Shown piece by piece: positions 6,813 to 15,004 of a DNA stretch of 41,238 bases (its first letter is position 1; every line of letters begins with the position of its first letter). Origin of the DNA: Chloroflexota bacterium. GTDB lineage: Bacteria; Chloroflexota; Anaerolineae; Anaerolineales; VGOW01. The stretch spans positions 1 to 41,238 of the forward strand of contig VGOW01000032.1 of NCBI GenBank assembly GCA_016875735.1, written 5' to 3'. The position numbers and the translations under genes are program-made. Under the pieces are notes generated by a model that had not been told where the DNA came from, did not search any database, and saw only the letters and a list, made by a program, of their open reading frames with translations.

Positions 6813-8932
6813 TTCAACTCGAAGGCGTTGGTTACGCGATTGAAGGTGATGGCGCGAATCTGCCCCGACTCGAAATTCGCCGTTTCGTCGATCGCCACCT
6901 CATAGCCGCCGCCGCTGTCGTCCACACTCAACCGCACCGTGCGCGCGCCGGGCGAAACGAAAAACTTGCCGTAGGCAAACGCCGAACCTTCACGATGAAA
7001 GCCCTGCGGCTCGTACGTTTGGTCGAGCACTACCTGTCCGTCCACTTCCAACTTGAGCCGGGTGGGGAAGCGGCCTTCGGCTTGTTGGGCATTGAGGTAT
7101 TCCACTTGCTGATCGTGCGGCAGGGCGGCCAATTCGGGGCCGGTGAGTTGCTGAGTGTTCTGCCGCCACTCGCCATTGTTGCGCACGCCGAGTTCCAGCA
7201 AACTTTCGGTGGGGGCATAGGGGCGATAGGGCATATCGGTGAAAGCGACTTGAATGGCGAGGGCAGCGGCCAGAATCAATCCGCCGCGAACGAAATGGGG
7301 CGGGCCGATGGCCGGCTTCGCTTTCGCCGGTTGCGGCGTGCCCCCCCCGCTCTTCAGCGCGGAGGTGAATTCGTTGGGCGGCGCAAAGGCCACGTGAATC
7401 GGCGCGCCCATGAAATCGCGTTTGAGGCGCGGGGCGCGTGTGCGCGCCAGCCGCGCTTCCATCCACAAGTTGCCTTCGCGTTGAGCGCAATCTTCACCGG
7501 GGCAGCCCACGATCATCACATCGCTTGCCCCCGCTTCGAGCGATTGGCTGACGACGTTGGGGTGCAGTGCACCCACGCACGGAACGGTGATCGCCTCTCG
7601 CGCTCCGCCCGCCGCTCCGGGTCCGCCGTGCGCCGCGTGCCGCTCGCAAGTGAACACGACTTGCACCGGAGCGCCCGCCGCCGCGTTCGCCGCCCGCACG
7701 CGAGTGAGAATCGAGCGGTAGTAATCGGGGGCGGGCAAATCGGTGAGACTCACCGCCAGCCCATCGCACGATCCTACGCAGAGTCCGCACGACACGCACA
7801 GATTCGGATTCTCCATCGCGATCAATTTGTGCGGTTTGCCGTCGGTGCGCGGCAGCATGGAGATGGCGTTGTAAGGGCAGTCTTCGGCGCATTTGGTGCA
7901 GCCAGTGCAAATATCTTTGTCAATCGTCACTTTGCCCGTAGGCTTGCCTTTGAACAACCACGGGAATGCAGTGATGACTGCGAACAAAAGAATCACCCCG
8001 CCCCAAAAGAAGGCCGGGTTCACGCGCAGGGTGGCCGGAAGATAAAAGAGGAAGAACGGATCGAAAGTCAGTTGGCCGGGCAGTCTGCCGAGATCGGCTT
8101 GCGGTGCGCTTGTGGCCGGGCGAGCCAACGCGGCGGCGGCAAGGAGAATCGAGAGGCCGATCATGTAATAGCGGGCCGGCAAAAACTTGGCCCGGCTGAG
8201 GCGCAGAATGTGAAACCAATAGAACGCGCCGATCACAGCGAACAGCGCGATGTGCGCGAACAGCAGAAGCAAAAAGAACACCCACGTTTGATCGGTGGCT
8301 TCGTTGGTGACAAAGTTGAGGGCGAACGGCACACCCACCGACGGAAACACCATCAATGCGCGGATGACGGTTTCCAGAATCAATTGCGCGCGCTCGTCCC
8401 ACACCAGCCAATAGCCGGTGAGTCCCTCGAACCACATCGCCGCCAGCAACAGCATCCCCGTGAACCATGCCAGCCATCGCGCGCCGCGAAAGCGATCTTG
8501 AAACAGCGTGCGCAGAGCGTGCAGAAGCGTGGCGATCACCGCCGCGCCCGAAGCGTAACGGTGCGCGCCGCGAACGATGCGCCCGATCCACAGCCAGTGC
8601 CCGTCGATGGCGGCCACTGCGCCGAAGGCCACTTTTGTTCCGAGTCCGGGAGCGACGTAAAAGACGGTGAGGTAGAGTCCGGTGACGGCGACGGCAATGA
8701 GCAAAAAGACGGCGACCGTGCCGGTGTGATAAAAGGGATTCAGTTTATCGGCGTGGGGGCCGACGAGGCGATTGATCAGACTCTCGAAGGCCAGCGCGAT
8801 CTTCTCGATGGCCACCAGCGCGGGCCGCCCGGAAATTTTTGGCCGATACGACCACGGCCACCCGGCAACGCCCGCCTTTCCGGCGCCCACTGCCTGCCAC
8901 TCGGCCTCATGCTCATCTTCATCTTCAATCAC
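6809..8932 (-). CDS. Cytochrome b / 2x[4Fe-4S] / MvhD-like / C-terminal domain fusion
   Basis: About 707 aa. The GTG at 8932 is chosen because it follows the P-type ATPase stop (8958); the frame is open to 9058, so the start is uncertain. Order: a four-helix cytochrome b N-terminal domain with both bis-His pairs (H124/H138 and H227/H241, each H-x13-H); two more TM segments (about 255-270 and 308-328); two [4Fe-4S] motifs (C342, C345, C348, C352 and C379, C382, C385, C389); an MvhD/FrhD-like iron-sulfur domain (about 423-500, C429, C452, C477, C482); another TM helix (about 550-566); and a soluble C-terminal domain of about 140 residues, predicted outside. This would connect a cytoplasmic donor or ferredoxin to membrane hemes and quinone. 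It overlaps the SCO fusion gene by ATGA. No single known complex has this whole architecture as far as I can recall. Confidence 0.82.
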   Translation of the reverse strand: MIEDEDEHEAEWQAVGAGKAGVAGWPWSYRPKISGRPALVAIEKIALAFESLINRLVGPHADKLNPFYHTGTVAVFLLIAVAVTGLYLTVFYVAPGLGTKVAFGAVAAIDGHWLWIGRIVRGAHRYASGAAVIATLLHALRTLFQDRFRGARWLAWFTGMLLLAAMWFEGLTGYWLVWDERAQLILETVIRALMVFPSVGVPFALNFVTNEATDQTWVFFLLLLFAHIALFAVIGAFYWFHILRLSRAKFLPARYYMIGLSILLAAAALARPATSAPQADLGRLPGQLTFDPFFLFYLPATLRVNPAFFWGGVILLFAVITAFPWLFKGKPTGKVTIDKDICTGCTKCAEDCPYNAISMLPRTDGKPHKLIAMENPNLCVSCGLCVGSCDGLAVSLTDLPAPDYYRSILTRVRAANAAAGAPVQVVFTCERHAAHGGPGAAGGAREAITVPCVGALHPNVVSQSLEAGASDVMIVGCPGEDCAQREGNLWMEARLARTRAPRLKRDFMGAPIHVAFAPPNEFTSALKSGGGTPQPAKAKPAIGPPHFVRGGLILAAALAIQVAFTDMPYRPYAPTESLLELGVRNNGEWRQNTQQLTGPELAALPHDQQVEYLNAQQAEGRFPTRLKLEVDGQVVLDQTYEPQGFHREGSAFAYGKFFVSPGARTVRLSVDDSGGGYEVAIDETANFESGQIRAITFNRVTNAFELK

Positions 8933-8957
8933 AGCCGGCAGGCAATCCTTATCGGCA

Positions 8958-11066
8958 TCAGCCTGCGGCAGCAAATTCTTCCACGAAGGTTTCTTCAACA
9001 CTGTCCTTGTCCTTCGGCGCGGAACCGCGAGCGAGCCGCAGTGAGTTGCCCACCACAAACAGGTTGCTCAACACCATCGCCAGCGCCGAAATAATGGGGT
9101 GCAAAATTCCAAACAACGCCAGCCCAATGCCCACGGCGTTGTAGAAAAATGCCCACCACAAATTTTGTCGTATCGTTCGATACGTTTCGTGGGCCAGCCT
9201 CGCCGCCCACACCACCTGCCGAAGATCCGAGCCGATGAGACTCACGTCGGCAGTCTCTCGCGTCACATCCACACCGCACCCCAGCGCAATGCCCACATCC
9301 GAACGGGCCATCGCCGGAGCGTCATTCAGCCCGTCGCCCACCATCGCCACCGGGCCCAATCGTGATCGCGCCTCCGCGATCAACCGCTCTTTATCGTCGG
9401 GCAGAAGATTCGAATGGACTCGGATTCCCAACCGGCGGGACACCGCCTCTCCCGCCGAACGATCATCTCCGGTGAGCGCTTCCACCGCGAATCCCAGAGC
9501 CGTCAACTCGCGCACCGTCTCCGGCGCTTCAGGCCGAATCGATTCGACGAAACCCAATAGCCCGCGCGCCACCCCATCCCAACCCACGCACACCACCGTG
9601 CGCCCTTCACCGTGGAGACGCGCCCGCTCGGCAGAAAGAGTCGGGCACAGAGGCCAACCCATCCTCTGCATGAATCGCTCACTGCCCACCGCCACCTTCG
9701 ACGCGCCGCCCACTTGCCCCACAACTCCCAACCCGGGCATCGCCCGAAACTCACTCACCGGGCTGATGACGGCATGATGCGCGCGCGCGTGCGCCACCAC
9801 CGCTCGCCCCAACGGATGCTCCGACGCCGTCTCGAGCGACGCCGCCCAGCCAATAAGCTGCCCGCCATCGATCCCTGCCGCAGGAATTGTATCGCGCAAC
9901 AAGAACGTGCCTTTGGTCAGCGTGCCGGTTTTGTCGAAGAACACGGCTTTCACTCCGGCCAATTTCTCCAACGCCTCTGCGCTTCGGACGAGCACCCCGC
10001 CCTCGGCGGCCCGCCCCATCCCGGCCCAGATCGCAAGGGGTGTGGCCACCCCCAACGCGCACGGGCAGGCAATGAGCAGAACCGCCAGCGCGGCCATCAG
10101 CCCGTGACTCGCGCCGTCGCGCCAACACCAAAACGCGAAAGCCAGCGCCGCGCACAGCACCGTGAGCGGAACGAAAATGGCCGACACGCGATCGGCCAAT
10201 CGTTGAACCGGCGCGCGGCGAGTGAGCGCCTCGCGCAGATGCCGCACGAGGCGAGCCATCGCCCGATCCTCTCCGACTCCGGTGGCGCGAATGATCAGCC
10301 GCCCATCGAGATTCACGGCGCCGGAATACACGCGCTCGCCTGCCTCTTTGAACACCGGCTCGGCCTCGCCGGTAATGGAGGCCTCATCCACACTGCCCGC
10401 CCCGTCGATCACTTCGCCGTCCACCGGGATCGATCCGCCGGGGCGGACGATGACGGTTTCGCCGAGCGCAACGGCGGCGGCGGGCACATCGGTTTCCACG
10501 CCGCCGCGCACCACACAAGCCATATCGGGAGCGCGGGCCAGCAATCGCTCCAGCGCTTCAGAGCCGCGAGCGCGAGCGCGCAGTTCGAGGTAATGCCCGG
10601 CGGTGACGAAAACGAGAATGGTGGTCGCAGTGTCGAAATACACTTCGCCGCCGGTGGCGATGCCATACAACGAGGCCGCATAACCGGAAAGGCTGCCCAG
10701 CGCGATGAGGGTGTCGGTGCTCATCCGCCGCTGGCGCAGGCCGTCCCACGAGGCGCGCAGGATGGGCGGGACGAGAACGAGCATCGTCAGCGTCGAGCCG
10801 AGAAGCATGTTGAGTTTGAAGAGGAGAACGATCGAGGAGGGAATCGTCGGCTCCCCGCCGAAGATGGCCGCGCGCGCCCAATCGGAATATAGAAAGAACG
10901 ACATCATCATCGTGTCCATGCTGAACACGATGCCCAGCGCGAGGCGGGTGAGAAGTTTCCACGCTTCTTCGCCCGGATCCGTTTGATCGAGATCGATGCA
11001 ACAGGAGGAGAACTGCCAAGCGGGGGAAGCCGACTCCGATGACGAGGCGAGGGCGGTGTGCGACAT
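8958..11066 (-). CDS. Heavy-metal (copper) translocating P1B-type ATPase, CopA2/CcoI-like
   Basis: 702 aa from the ATG at 11066; the frame is open to 11120 (GTG), so the start is not certain. Motifs are CPC in the transport helix (334-336), phosphorylated D378 in DKTGT, the HP locus (H417-P418), an actuator loop with TGEAEP, and the GDGLNDAP hinge. No N-terminal HMA metal-binding domain is present; only C22-C23 in SSCC lies ahead of the first helix. The TM8 motif reads MVLSN rather than the MxxSS of most Cu+ pumps. Position between oxidase genes and a SCO fusion fits a CopA2/CcoI role, exporting Cu+ for oxidase assembly rather than detoxification. Confidence 0.9.
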   Translation of the reverse strand: MSHTALASSSESASPAWQFSSCCIDLDQTDPGEEAWKLLTRLALGIVFSMDTMMMSFFLYSDWARAAIFGGEPTIPSSIVLLFKLNMLLGSTLTMLVLVPPILRASWDGLRQRRMSTDTLIALGSLSGYAASLYGIATGGEVYFDTATTILVFVTAGHYLELRARARGSEALERLLARAPDMACVVRGGVETDVPAAAVALGETVIVRPGGSIPVDGEVIDGAGSVDEASITGEAEPVFKEAGERVYSGAVNLDGRLIIRATGVGEDRAMARLVRHLREALTRRAPVQRLADRVSAIFVPLTVLCAALAFAFWCWRDGASHGLMAALAVLLIACPCALGVATPLAIWAGMGRAAEGGVLVRSAEALEKLAGVKAVFFDKTGTLTKGTFLLRDTIPAAGIDGGQLIGWAASLETASEHPLGRAVVAHARAHHAVISPVSEFRAMPGLGVVGQVGGASKVAVGSERFMQRMGWPLCPTLSAERARLHGEGRTVVCVGWDGVARGLLGFVESIRPEAPETVRELTALGFAVEALTGDDRSAGEAVSRRLGIRVHSNLLPDDKERLIAEARSRLGPVAMVGDGLNDAPAMARSDVGIALGCGVDVTRETADVSLIGSDLRQVVWAARLAHETYRTIRQNLWWAFFYNAVGIGLALFGILHPIISALAMVLSNLFVVGNSLRLARGSAPKDKDSVEETFVEEFAAAG

Positions 11067-11141
11067 GAGCGGGCGACAGGATGAAAAGGTGAAGGGTGAA
11101 CTCCGCACCCTCTCATCCACTCATCCTGTCACCGGGTCAAT

Positions 11142-12593
11142 TCAATCCCCGGTCGAGCCGACGAACGCCGGCTTTTGGATCTCAACCGTCCGCTTGCTCT
11201 CGGCTCGGCGCAGAAGCGACCCAGCCATGATGCCCACGAACATGGCGCCGCCGAGCGCGGCGATGGCCGCGCCGCCGCCCATGACGATCATCGGTTTGAG
11301 CCAGGCCGCGCCGGTCACCGCCGCATCGTAAGTTTTGCGCGGCGCGCCGAGATCGCCCGCGCCCAGCAAACCGGAGACGAGCCCCATGAGGCCAAGGGCG
11401 AACAAATACGGTTGCGCGATTGCGGCTCTGCGCCACACGACCGGGCGGTTGAGTTTCGAGAGCATGTGATAGGCCAAGCCCATGAAGGCCAGCGTGACTC
11501 CGCCGACGACAACGCTGTGATAGTGCGCGGGCGTGCGCAGGGTGCCCTGCCGCGCCGCCGGATGAATGGTGAGGCCGAAGGCAAACAGAATGGCCGAGAA
11601 CACGAAGGTCATCACTCGCGGTTCGCCCCACGGCATTCGTTTGAGCCATGCGCGCACATCCTCTCCGCGCGTTCGCCACACCCACACCAACAGCAGGGGC
11701 CCGAGGAACATCACCGGCACACTCAGAGCGCTGTCGAGGGCAATGCCCCACGCTTTGCGTTGCGGCACGGTGATCGGATCGTAGAGAAAGTATGGAATGG
11801 GCGAAGCCAGCGGGGAGAGGGCGAAGATGGCGAGCATGGCTTTGGCAAATTTGGCGTTGAGGCGCGACTCGCCGAGAAAGAGTCCGACGAGCGCGTACCA
11901 CACCACTACCATTGTCGCCACGCTCACGTATTGAAGCGAGTGCCCCATGCCCCAAAACATGGATTGATAGTATTGCGCCGGTTCGCGGCCGTTCGCGCCG
12001 ATGCCCAAGCGCAGAGCGGCCACGCCCAGCGACACCACCGCGACGAGCGCGGCAACGGCGGCGCAGGCCATGCCGAAGGCGATGAGGGAGAGCGGCCCGG
12101 CGGCCCGATCGCGCCGGGCAACGCCGACGAGATAGGTGGCCGCTGTGATTCCGACGCCGATCAAAAAGGTGACGAAGCCGACGAAAAAGAGGGGCGTGTC
12201 GAGAAGCGGCACATAATCGGTGGTGACGGCTTCCCCTTGGAAGAGGGCGATGGGGATCGAGATAATGATCGTTCCGATCAGCGACGTGATCAGCCCGGCC
12301 CAACTTCCAATTCGATTCAGCGCGATCCCGGATTGGGCCGCCACCCACACCCAAACGGTGGAAATGAAAGCGAGCAACCAAATGGTGAGCGCAAAAGTGA
12401 CGTGGGCGATCAGAATGACTTGAAAGGCTCTGGCCGAGGGCAAGATGCGCACGCCGGGGGTGCGGGTCATGGCTACTAAAAAGGCCAAGGTTCCGGCGAT
12501 GCCCGCCGCGCCGATGGCATAGAGCAACCAGCTATAGAGCAGTTTGCGTTGTTGTGGAGAGAAGTCGAGCGAGGTTTTCATGAGCGCCACCAT
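11142..12593 (-). CDS. Heme-copper oxidase subunit I-like protein lacking the CuB His-His pair
   Basis: 483 aa, about 12 membrane segments. It aligns without difficulty to the neighbouring subunit I: H64 for the low-spin heme in helix II, the helix VI motif FWGMGHSLQYV (H218, Y222), and AHYH in helix X (H357, H359). The helix VII block that carries His-His in true subunits I (before the DP motif) reads SPIPYFLYDP, with P267-Y268 in place of the pair. Heme ligands are kept while CuB cannot be built normally. Possible roles are a heme-only electron-transfer partner, a quinol-binding subunit or a sensor. Start may instead be the ATG at 12581; neither has a good ribosome site. A stutter palindrome separates it from the 42-aa gene. 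Confidence 0.85.
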   Translation of the reverse strand: MVALMKTSLDFSPQQRKLLYSWLLYAIGAAGIAGTLAFLVAMTRTPGVRILPSARAFQVILIAHVTFALTIWLLAFISTVWVWVAAQSGIALNRIGSWAGLITSLIGTIIISIPIALFQGEAVTTDYVPLLDTPLFFVGFVTFLIGVGITAATYLVGVARRDRAAGPLSLIAFGMACAAVAALVAVVSLGVAALRLGIGANGREPAQYYQSMFWGMGHSLQYVSVATMVVVWYALVGLFLGESRLNAKFAKAMLAIFALSPLASPIPYFLYDPITVPQRKAWGIALDSALSVPVMFLGPLLLVWVWRTRGEDVRAWLKRMPWGEPRVMTFVFSAILFAFGLTIHPAARQGTLRTPAHYHSVVVGGVTLAFMGLAYHMLSKLNRPVVWRRAAIAQPYLFALGLMGLVSGLLGAGDLGAPRKTYDAAVTGAAWLKPMIVMGGGAAIAALGGAMFVGIMAGSLLRRAESKRTVEIQKPAFVGSTGD

Positions 12594-12660
12594 TGGCAGA
12601 TGGCCGACAGCCGATAGCGAATGAGCGCACTATCGGCTATGAGCCATCCGCCATTTGCTA
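12594..12660. repeat. Intergenic stutter palindrome
   Basis: AGCCGATAG (12609-12617) pairs with CTATCGGCT (12630-12638), and the outer parts repeat variants of GATGGC and GCCATC. The same style of self-similar palindrome recurs at 32448-32522 with the ATAGCGGATAG motif. It fills most of the space between two oxidase genes. Confidence 0.6.
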
Positions 12661-12789
12661 TCAGCGCATTCCCCACGCCTGCGAGAGCGTGACCCAATGG
12701 CCGAAGTAAAGGAAGCCCAGCCAGATGAGCAGAAGGAAGGTGAGCACCACTGTGCCGGGAGCCTCCATGCCGCCGTGTTTCTTGTCCAT
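12661..12789 (-). CDS. Small single-TM protein, probable oxidase accessory subunit (42 aa)
   Basis: The reading frame MDKKHGGMEAPG followed by an 18-residue hydrophobic helix and HWVTLSQAWGMR encodes a 42-aa protein: short cytoplasmic head, one TM helix, short tail. It lies between the two subunit I-type genes on the same strand, and a moderate ribosome site (AGAGAC) is upstream. B-type (ba3) oxidases carry a single-TM subunit IIa of similar size, so it could be an equivalent that supports one of the two large subunits. No conserved motif proves function. Confidence 0.6.
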   Translation of the reverse strand: MDKKHGGMEAPGTVVLTFLLLIWLGFLYFGHWVTLSQAWGMR

Positions 12790-12798
12790 AGTCTCTTC

Positions 12799-12884
12799 TC
12801 CAAAAGAGGATGGTTAGACGGTTCGGTGGTTTGGCCTGCCCAACAACCTAGCCACCCAACAACCCAACCACCTAACAACCTAAT
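12799..12884. repeat. Intergenic stutter palindrome rich in CCAACAACC
   Basis: Short, diverging copies of CCAACAACC/CCAACCACC (12839-12883) face GGTTCGGTGGTTTGG-like copies (12812-12833), giving a long imperfect hairpin between subunit I and the 42-aa gene. It codes for nothing evident and may act as an mRNA stabiliser or attenuator. Confidence 0.5.
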
Positions 12885-14450
12885 TCATGCTTCCATCGGA
12901 TCCAACGCCCGCGCTTCGCGCTTGGGCATGAACAGCGAGCCGACGCAGACGACGACATACATGATGCCGCCAGTGACGGCGATGAGCGCGCCGATGCCGG
13001 TGAGCGTGAGCATCAAGTTCGTCAGCGAGGGCAGCTGCACGGGAATGGCGGCGTTGGTGAACGTGGTGTCCCAATGGCGGCGCGGCGCGCCGAGCACACC
13101 AGCCATCGTCATCGAAATGCTCACGAGGATCATGCCGATGCCATACACCCAGGGCTGCCAGCGCACCAGCGGTTTAGCGAACAGTGGCCGGCGGAAGATG
13201 AGCGGGATGACGTAATAGGTGAAGCCCATGAAGGCCAAGGTGGTGCCGCCCACGACGGTGGCATGGAAGTGTCCGGTGATGCGCCAGGTGTTGTGAGCCA
13301 GCAGGTTGATCTGCCCTGCGCCGATCACCACGCCGGTGGGGCCGCCGATGAACCCGAAGATGAACAGCGAGAACATCAACGCTGAAAAGCCGGGCTCCTT
13401 CCATGGTGCGTTCAACAACCAGCCGAACAAGCCTTTGTTGTAGCCCTTCTCGCGCATGGCAACCTCAATCGCCGCCGGAATGGAGAAGGCGTGAATGAGA
13501 CTGCCCAGCACCGCCAGATACATTGCATACGAGGTGTTGAAGAACTTGTTCGCCGAGCCGAGTCCGGGATCGACCAGCAAGTGATGCATCGAGCCGAGAT
13601 TGATGAAGAGAATGTAGAGGAAGAACGCGAACCGCGAAAGTTTCTCGTTCACCGGCTTCGCGCCCACAGTGAGGGTGGCCAGCGAATACCAAATGGCGAT
13701 CATCGCCGAGAGGTTGATTTGCTGAGCCGAGTGGCCGAAGCCCCAGAAGGTGACTCGATACGCGCCGGGATCGACCTCGCCAATGCCGAGCCGCCACAAC
13801 AGCGTGGGGATGAGCGCCACCGCGCCGCTGGCCAGCGTGAACAGCGCGATGATGGCCGCCGTGAGCAGGCCGAACACCGCCAGCGGCATCGAGCCCTCGT
13901 AGCGGCGCTCCACCTTCGCCATTACCAGCGAGGCGAGGAAAATGCAGCACACCAGTATTGCGCCGACAGCGAAGAGAATGTAGCCAACGTAGAACAACGG
14001 GTCGGCGGCCAGCGGCGGGTAGGCGCTAAACATCACATCAGCCTTGCCCATCAGCACCATCACATTCACCATGAGTGAGCCGATAAGCATGAGGGCAAAG
14101 GCCACCCACGCCAGCCGCACCCCCACCAGCCGCGCATTCAACAGCGCGGTGACGCCGAAATACAAACCGGCGGCCTCGAAGAACACAATCCAGAACACGA
14201 GCATGTTGAGGCCATGCCCGGTGAGCAGCCGGTAAAACCACGGCGCGCTGAGGAGGTGCACGTCGGGCCAGCGGGTGAGGCCGATGAGCAGGGCATAGAG
14301 GCCGCCCACCGTGAGCGCCACAATCGCCGTCACCGCGTTCCAAATGATCAGCCGCTCGGCGGCCAGATCAACTTTGAGCGTGGTCACCGGGCACACGCGA
14401 TATTGTGACTTGGTGCCCGTAAAAATGTTGGGAGCAGAAATCGCAGCCAT
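12885..14450 (-). CDS. Heme-copper oxidase subunit I, B-type, active-site Tyr replaced by Gln
   Basis: 521 aa, about 12-13 TM helices; the start at 14450 has a good site (AAGGAGAAG). Ligands present: H79 (low-spin heme), H240 (CuB, helix VI), H289-H290 (CuB, helix VII), H394 (high-spin heme) and H396 (low-spin heme). Helix VII (MHHLLVDPG) and helix X (HNTWRITGHFH) resemble ba3-type (B-family) enzymes. In ba3 the helix VI motif is HPIVY with a cross-linked Tyr at H+4; here it is HSAQQ, so that position is Q244. There is also no Tyr six residues before the His pair, the cbb3 position. Loss of this Tyr is a mark of NO reductase lineages, so NO reduction is a real alternative to O2 reduction. Confidence 0.9.
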   Translation of the reverse strand: MAAISAPNIFTGTKSQYRVCPVTTLKVDLAAERLIIWNAVTAIVALTVGGLYALLIGLTRWPDVHLLSAPWFYRLLTGHGLNMLVFWIVFFEAAGLYFGVTALLNARLVGVRLAWVAFALMLIGSLMVNVMVLMGKADVMFSAYPPLAADPLFYVGYILFAVGAILVCCIFLASLVMAKVERRYEGSMPLAVFGLLTAAIIALFTLASGAVALIPTLLWRLGIGEVDPGAYRVTFWGFGHSAQQINLSAMIAIWYSLATLTVGAKPVNEKLSRFAFFLYILFINLGSMHHLLVDPGLGSANKFFNTSYAMYLAVLGSLIHAFSIPAAIEVAMREKGYNKGLFGWLLNAPWKEPGFSALMFSLFIFGFIGGPTGVVIGAGQINLLAHNTWRITGHFHATVVGGTTLAFMGFTYYVIPLIFRRPLFAKPLVRWQPWVYGIGMILVSISMTMAGVLGAPRRHWDTTFTNAAIPVQLPSLTNLMLTLTGIGALIAVTGGIMYVVVCVGSLFMPKREARALDPMEA

Positions 14451-14461
14451 AGATCTTCTCC

Positions 14462-14986
14462 TTACTTCACTATGATCTTGCCAGTCATCAAGTGATGGCC
14501 GATACTGCAAAACTCGTTGCAGATCAGGCCGTACTCACCCGTTCGGTTCGGCGTCACCGTCACGATGAAATCGTAGCCGGGGAAGATTTGCAGGTTCAGG
14601 TTGATGGGCTGAACTGAGAAGCCATGCTGCACGTCGAGTGATGAAAGGTGCAGGGTGTACGTCTTTCCGACTTCGAGCTCAAGAATCGGCGTCCACTGCC
14701 ACTGCTTGGCAATGAGATAAGCATCGCCTCCAGCGGGGACATGCACGATGGGGATTCCGGCTTCCTCTCCGACTTTGTTGGCCTGCACGAAAGCGTCGGT
14801 GAGCGTTTGGAACTGCGCGGGCGTGATGCGCATGGTTTTCGTGGGCAGGTTCTGCGCGCCGAGGAAATACCAGCCGATGAGCATGAAGAACATGAAGAAG
14901 CACCACACGGCCGAGACCGTCACCCACAGACGTTCTTCGCGGCCAAGCGGCTTCCACCACACACGTTCGGGGCTAAAGATTGCCAT
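14462..14986 (-). CDS. Cytochrome c oxidase subunit II (CuA), short B-type
   Basis: 174 aa: one N-terminal TM helix (about 22-43) and a periplasmic cupredoxin domain. The full CuA set is visible: H121 in DVQHGF, then C156, E158, C160, H164 and M167 in CNEFCSIGHHLM. Length and single-helix topology match subunit II of ba3-type oxidases. It receives electrons from cytochrome c and passes them to subunit I, whose gene follows 11 bases downstream. An intact CuA implies that the complex takes electrons from a c-type cytochrome or similar donor, such as the lipoprotein cytochrome at 5086-5499. Confidence 0.93.
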   Translation of the reverse strand: MAIFSPERVWWKPLGREERLWVTVSAVWCFFMFFMLIGWYFLGAQNLPTKTMRITPAQFQTLTDAFVQANKVGEEAGIPIVHVPAGGDAYLIAKQWQWTPILELEVGKTYTLHLSSLDVQHGFSVQPINLNLQIFPGYDFIVTVTPNRTGEYGLICNEFCSIGHHLMTGKIIVK

Positions 14987-15004
14987 TGGACTCTCCTTTC
15001 GGGC

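Noticed and set aside
6995-9094. A 699-codon open frame on the plus strand opposite the cytochrome b fusion
   Set aside because: High GC makes long antisense frames common. The minus-strand frame has intact heme and cluster motifs, and this one shows only low-complexity, Arg/Gly/His-rich sequence with no family match.
9612-10892. A 426-codon plus-strand frame opposite the Cu ATPase, and similar long frames at 19448-20725 and 24249-25559
   Set aside because: All are antisense shadows of well-conserved enzymes, without ribosome sites or recognisable domains.
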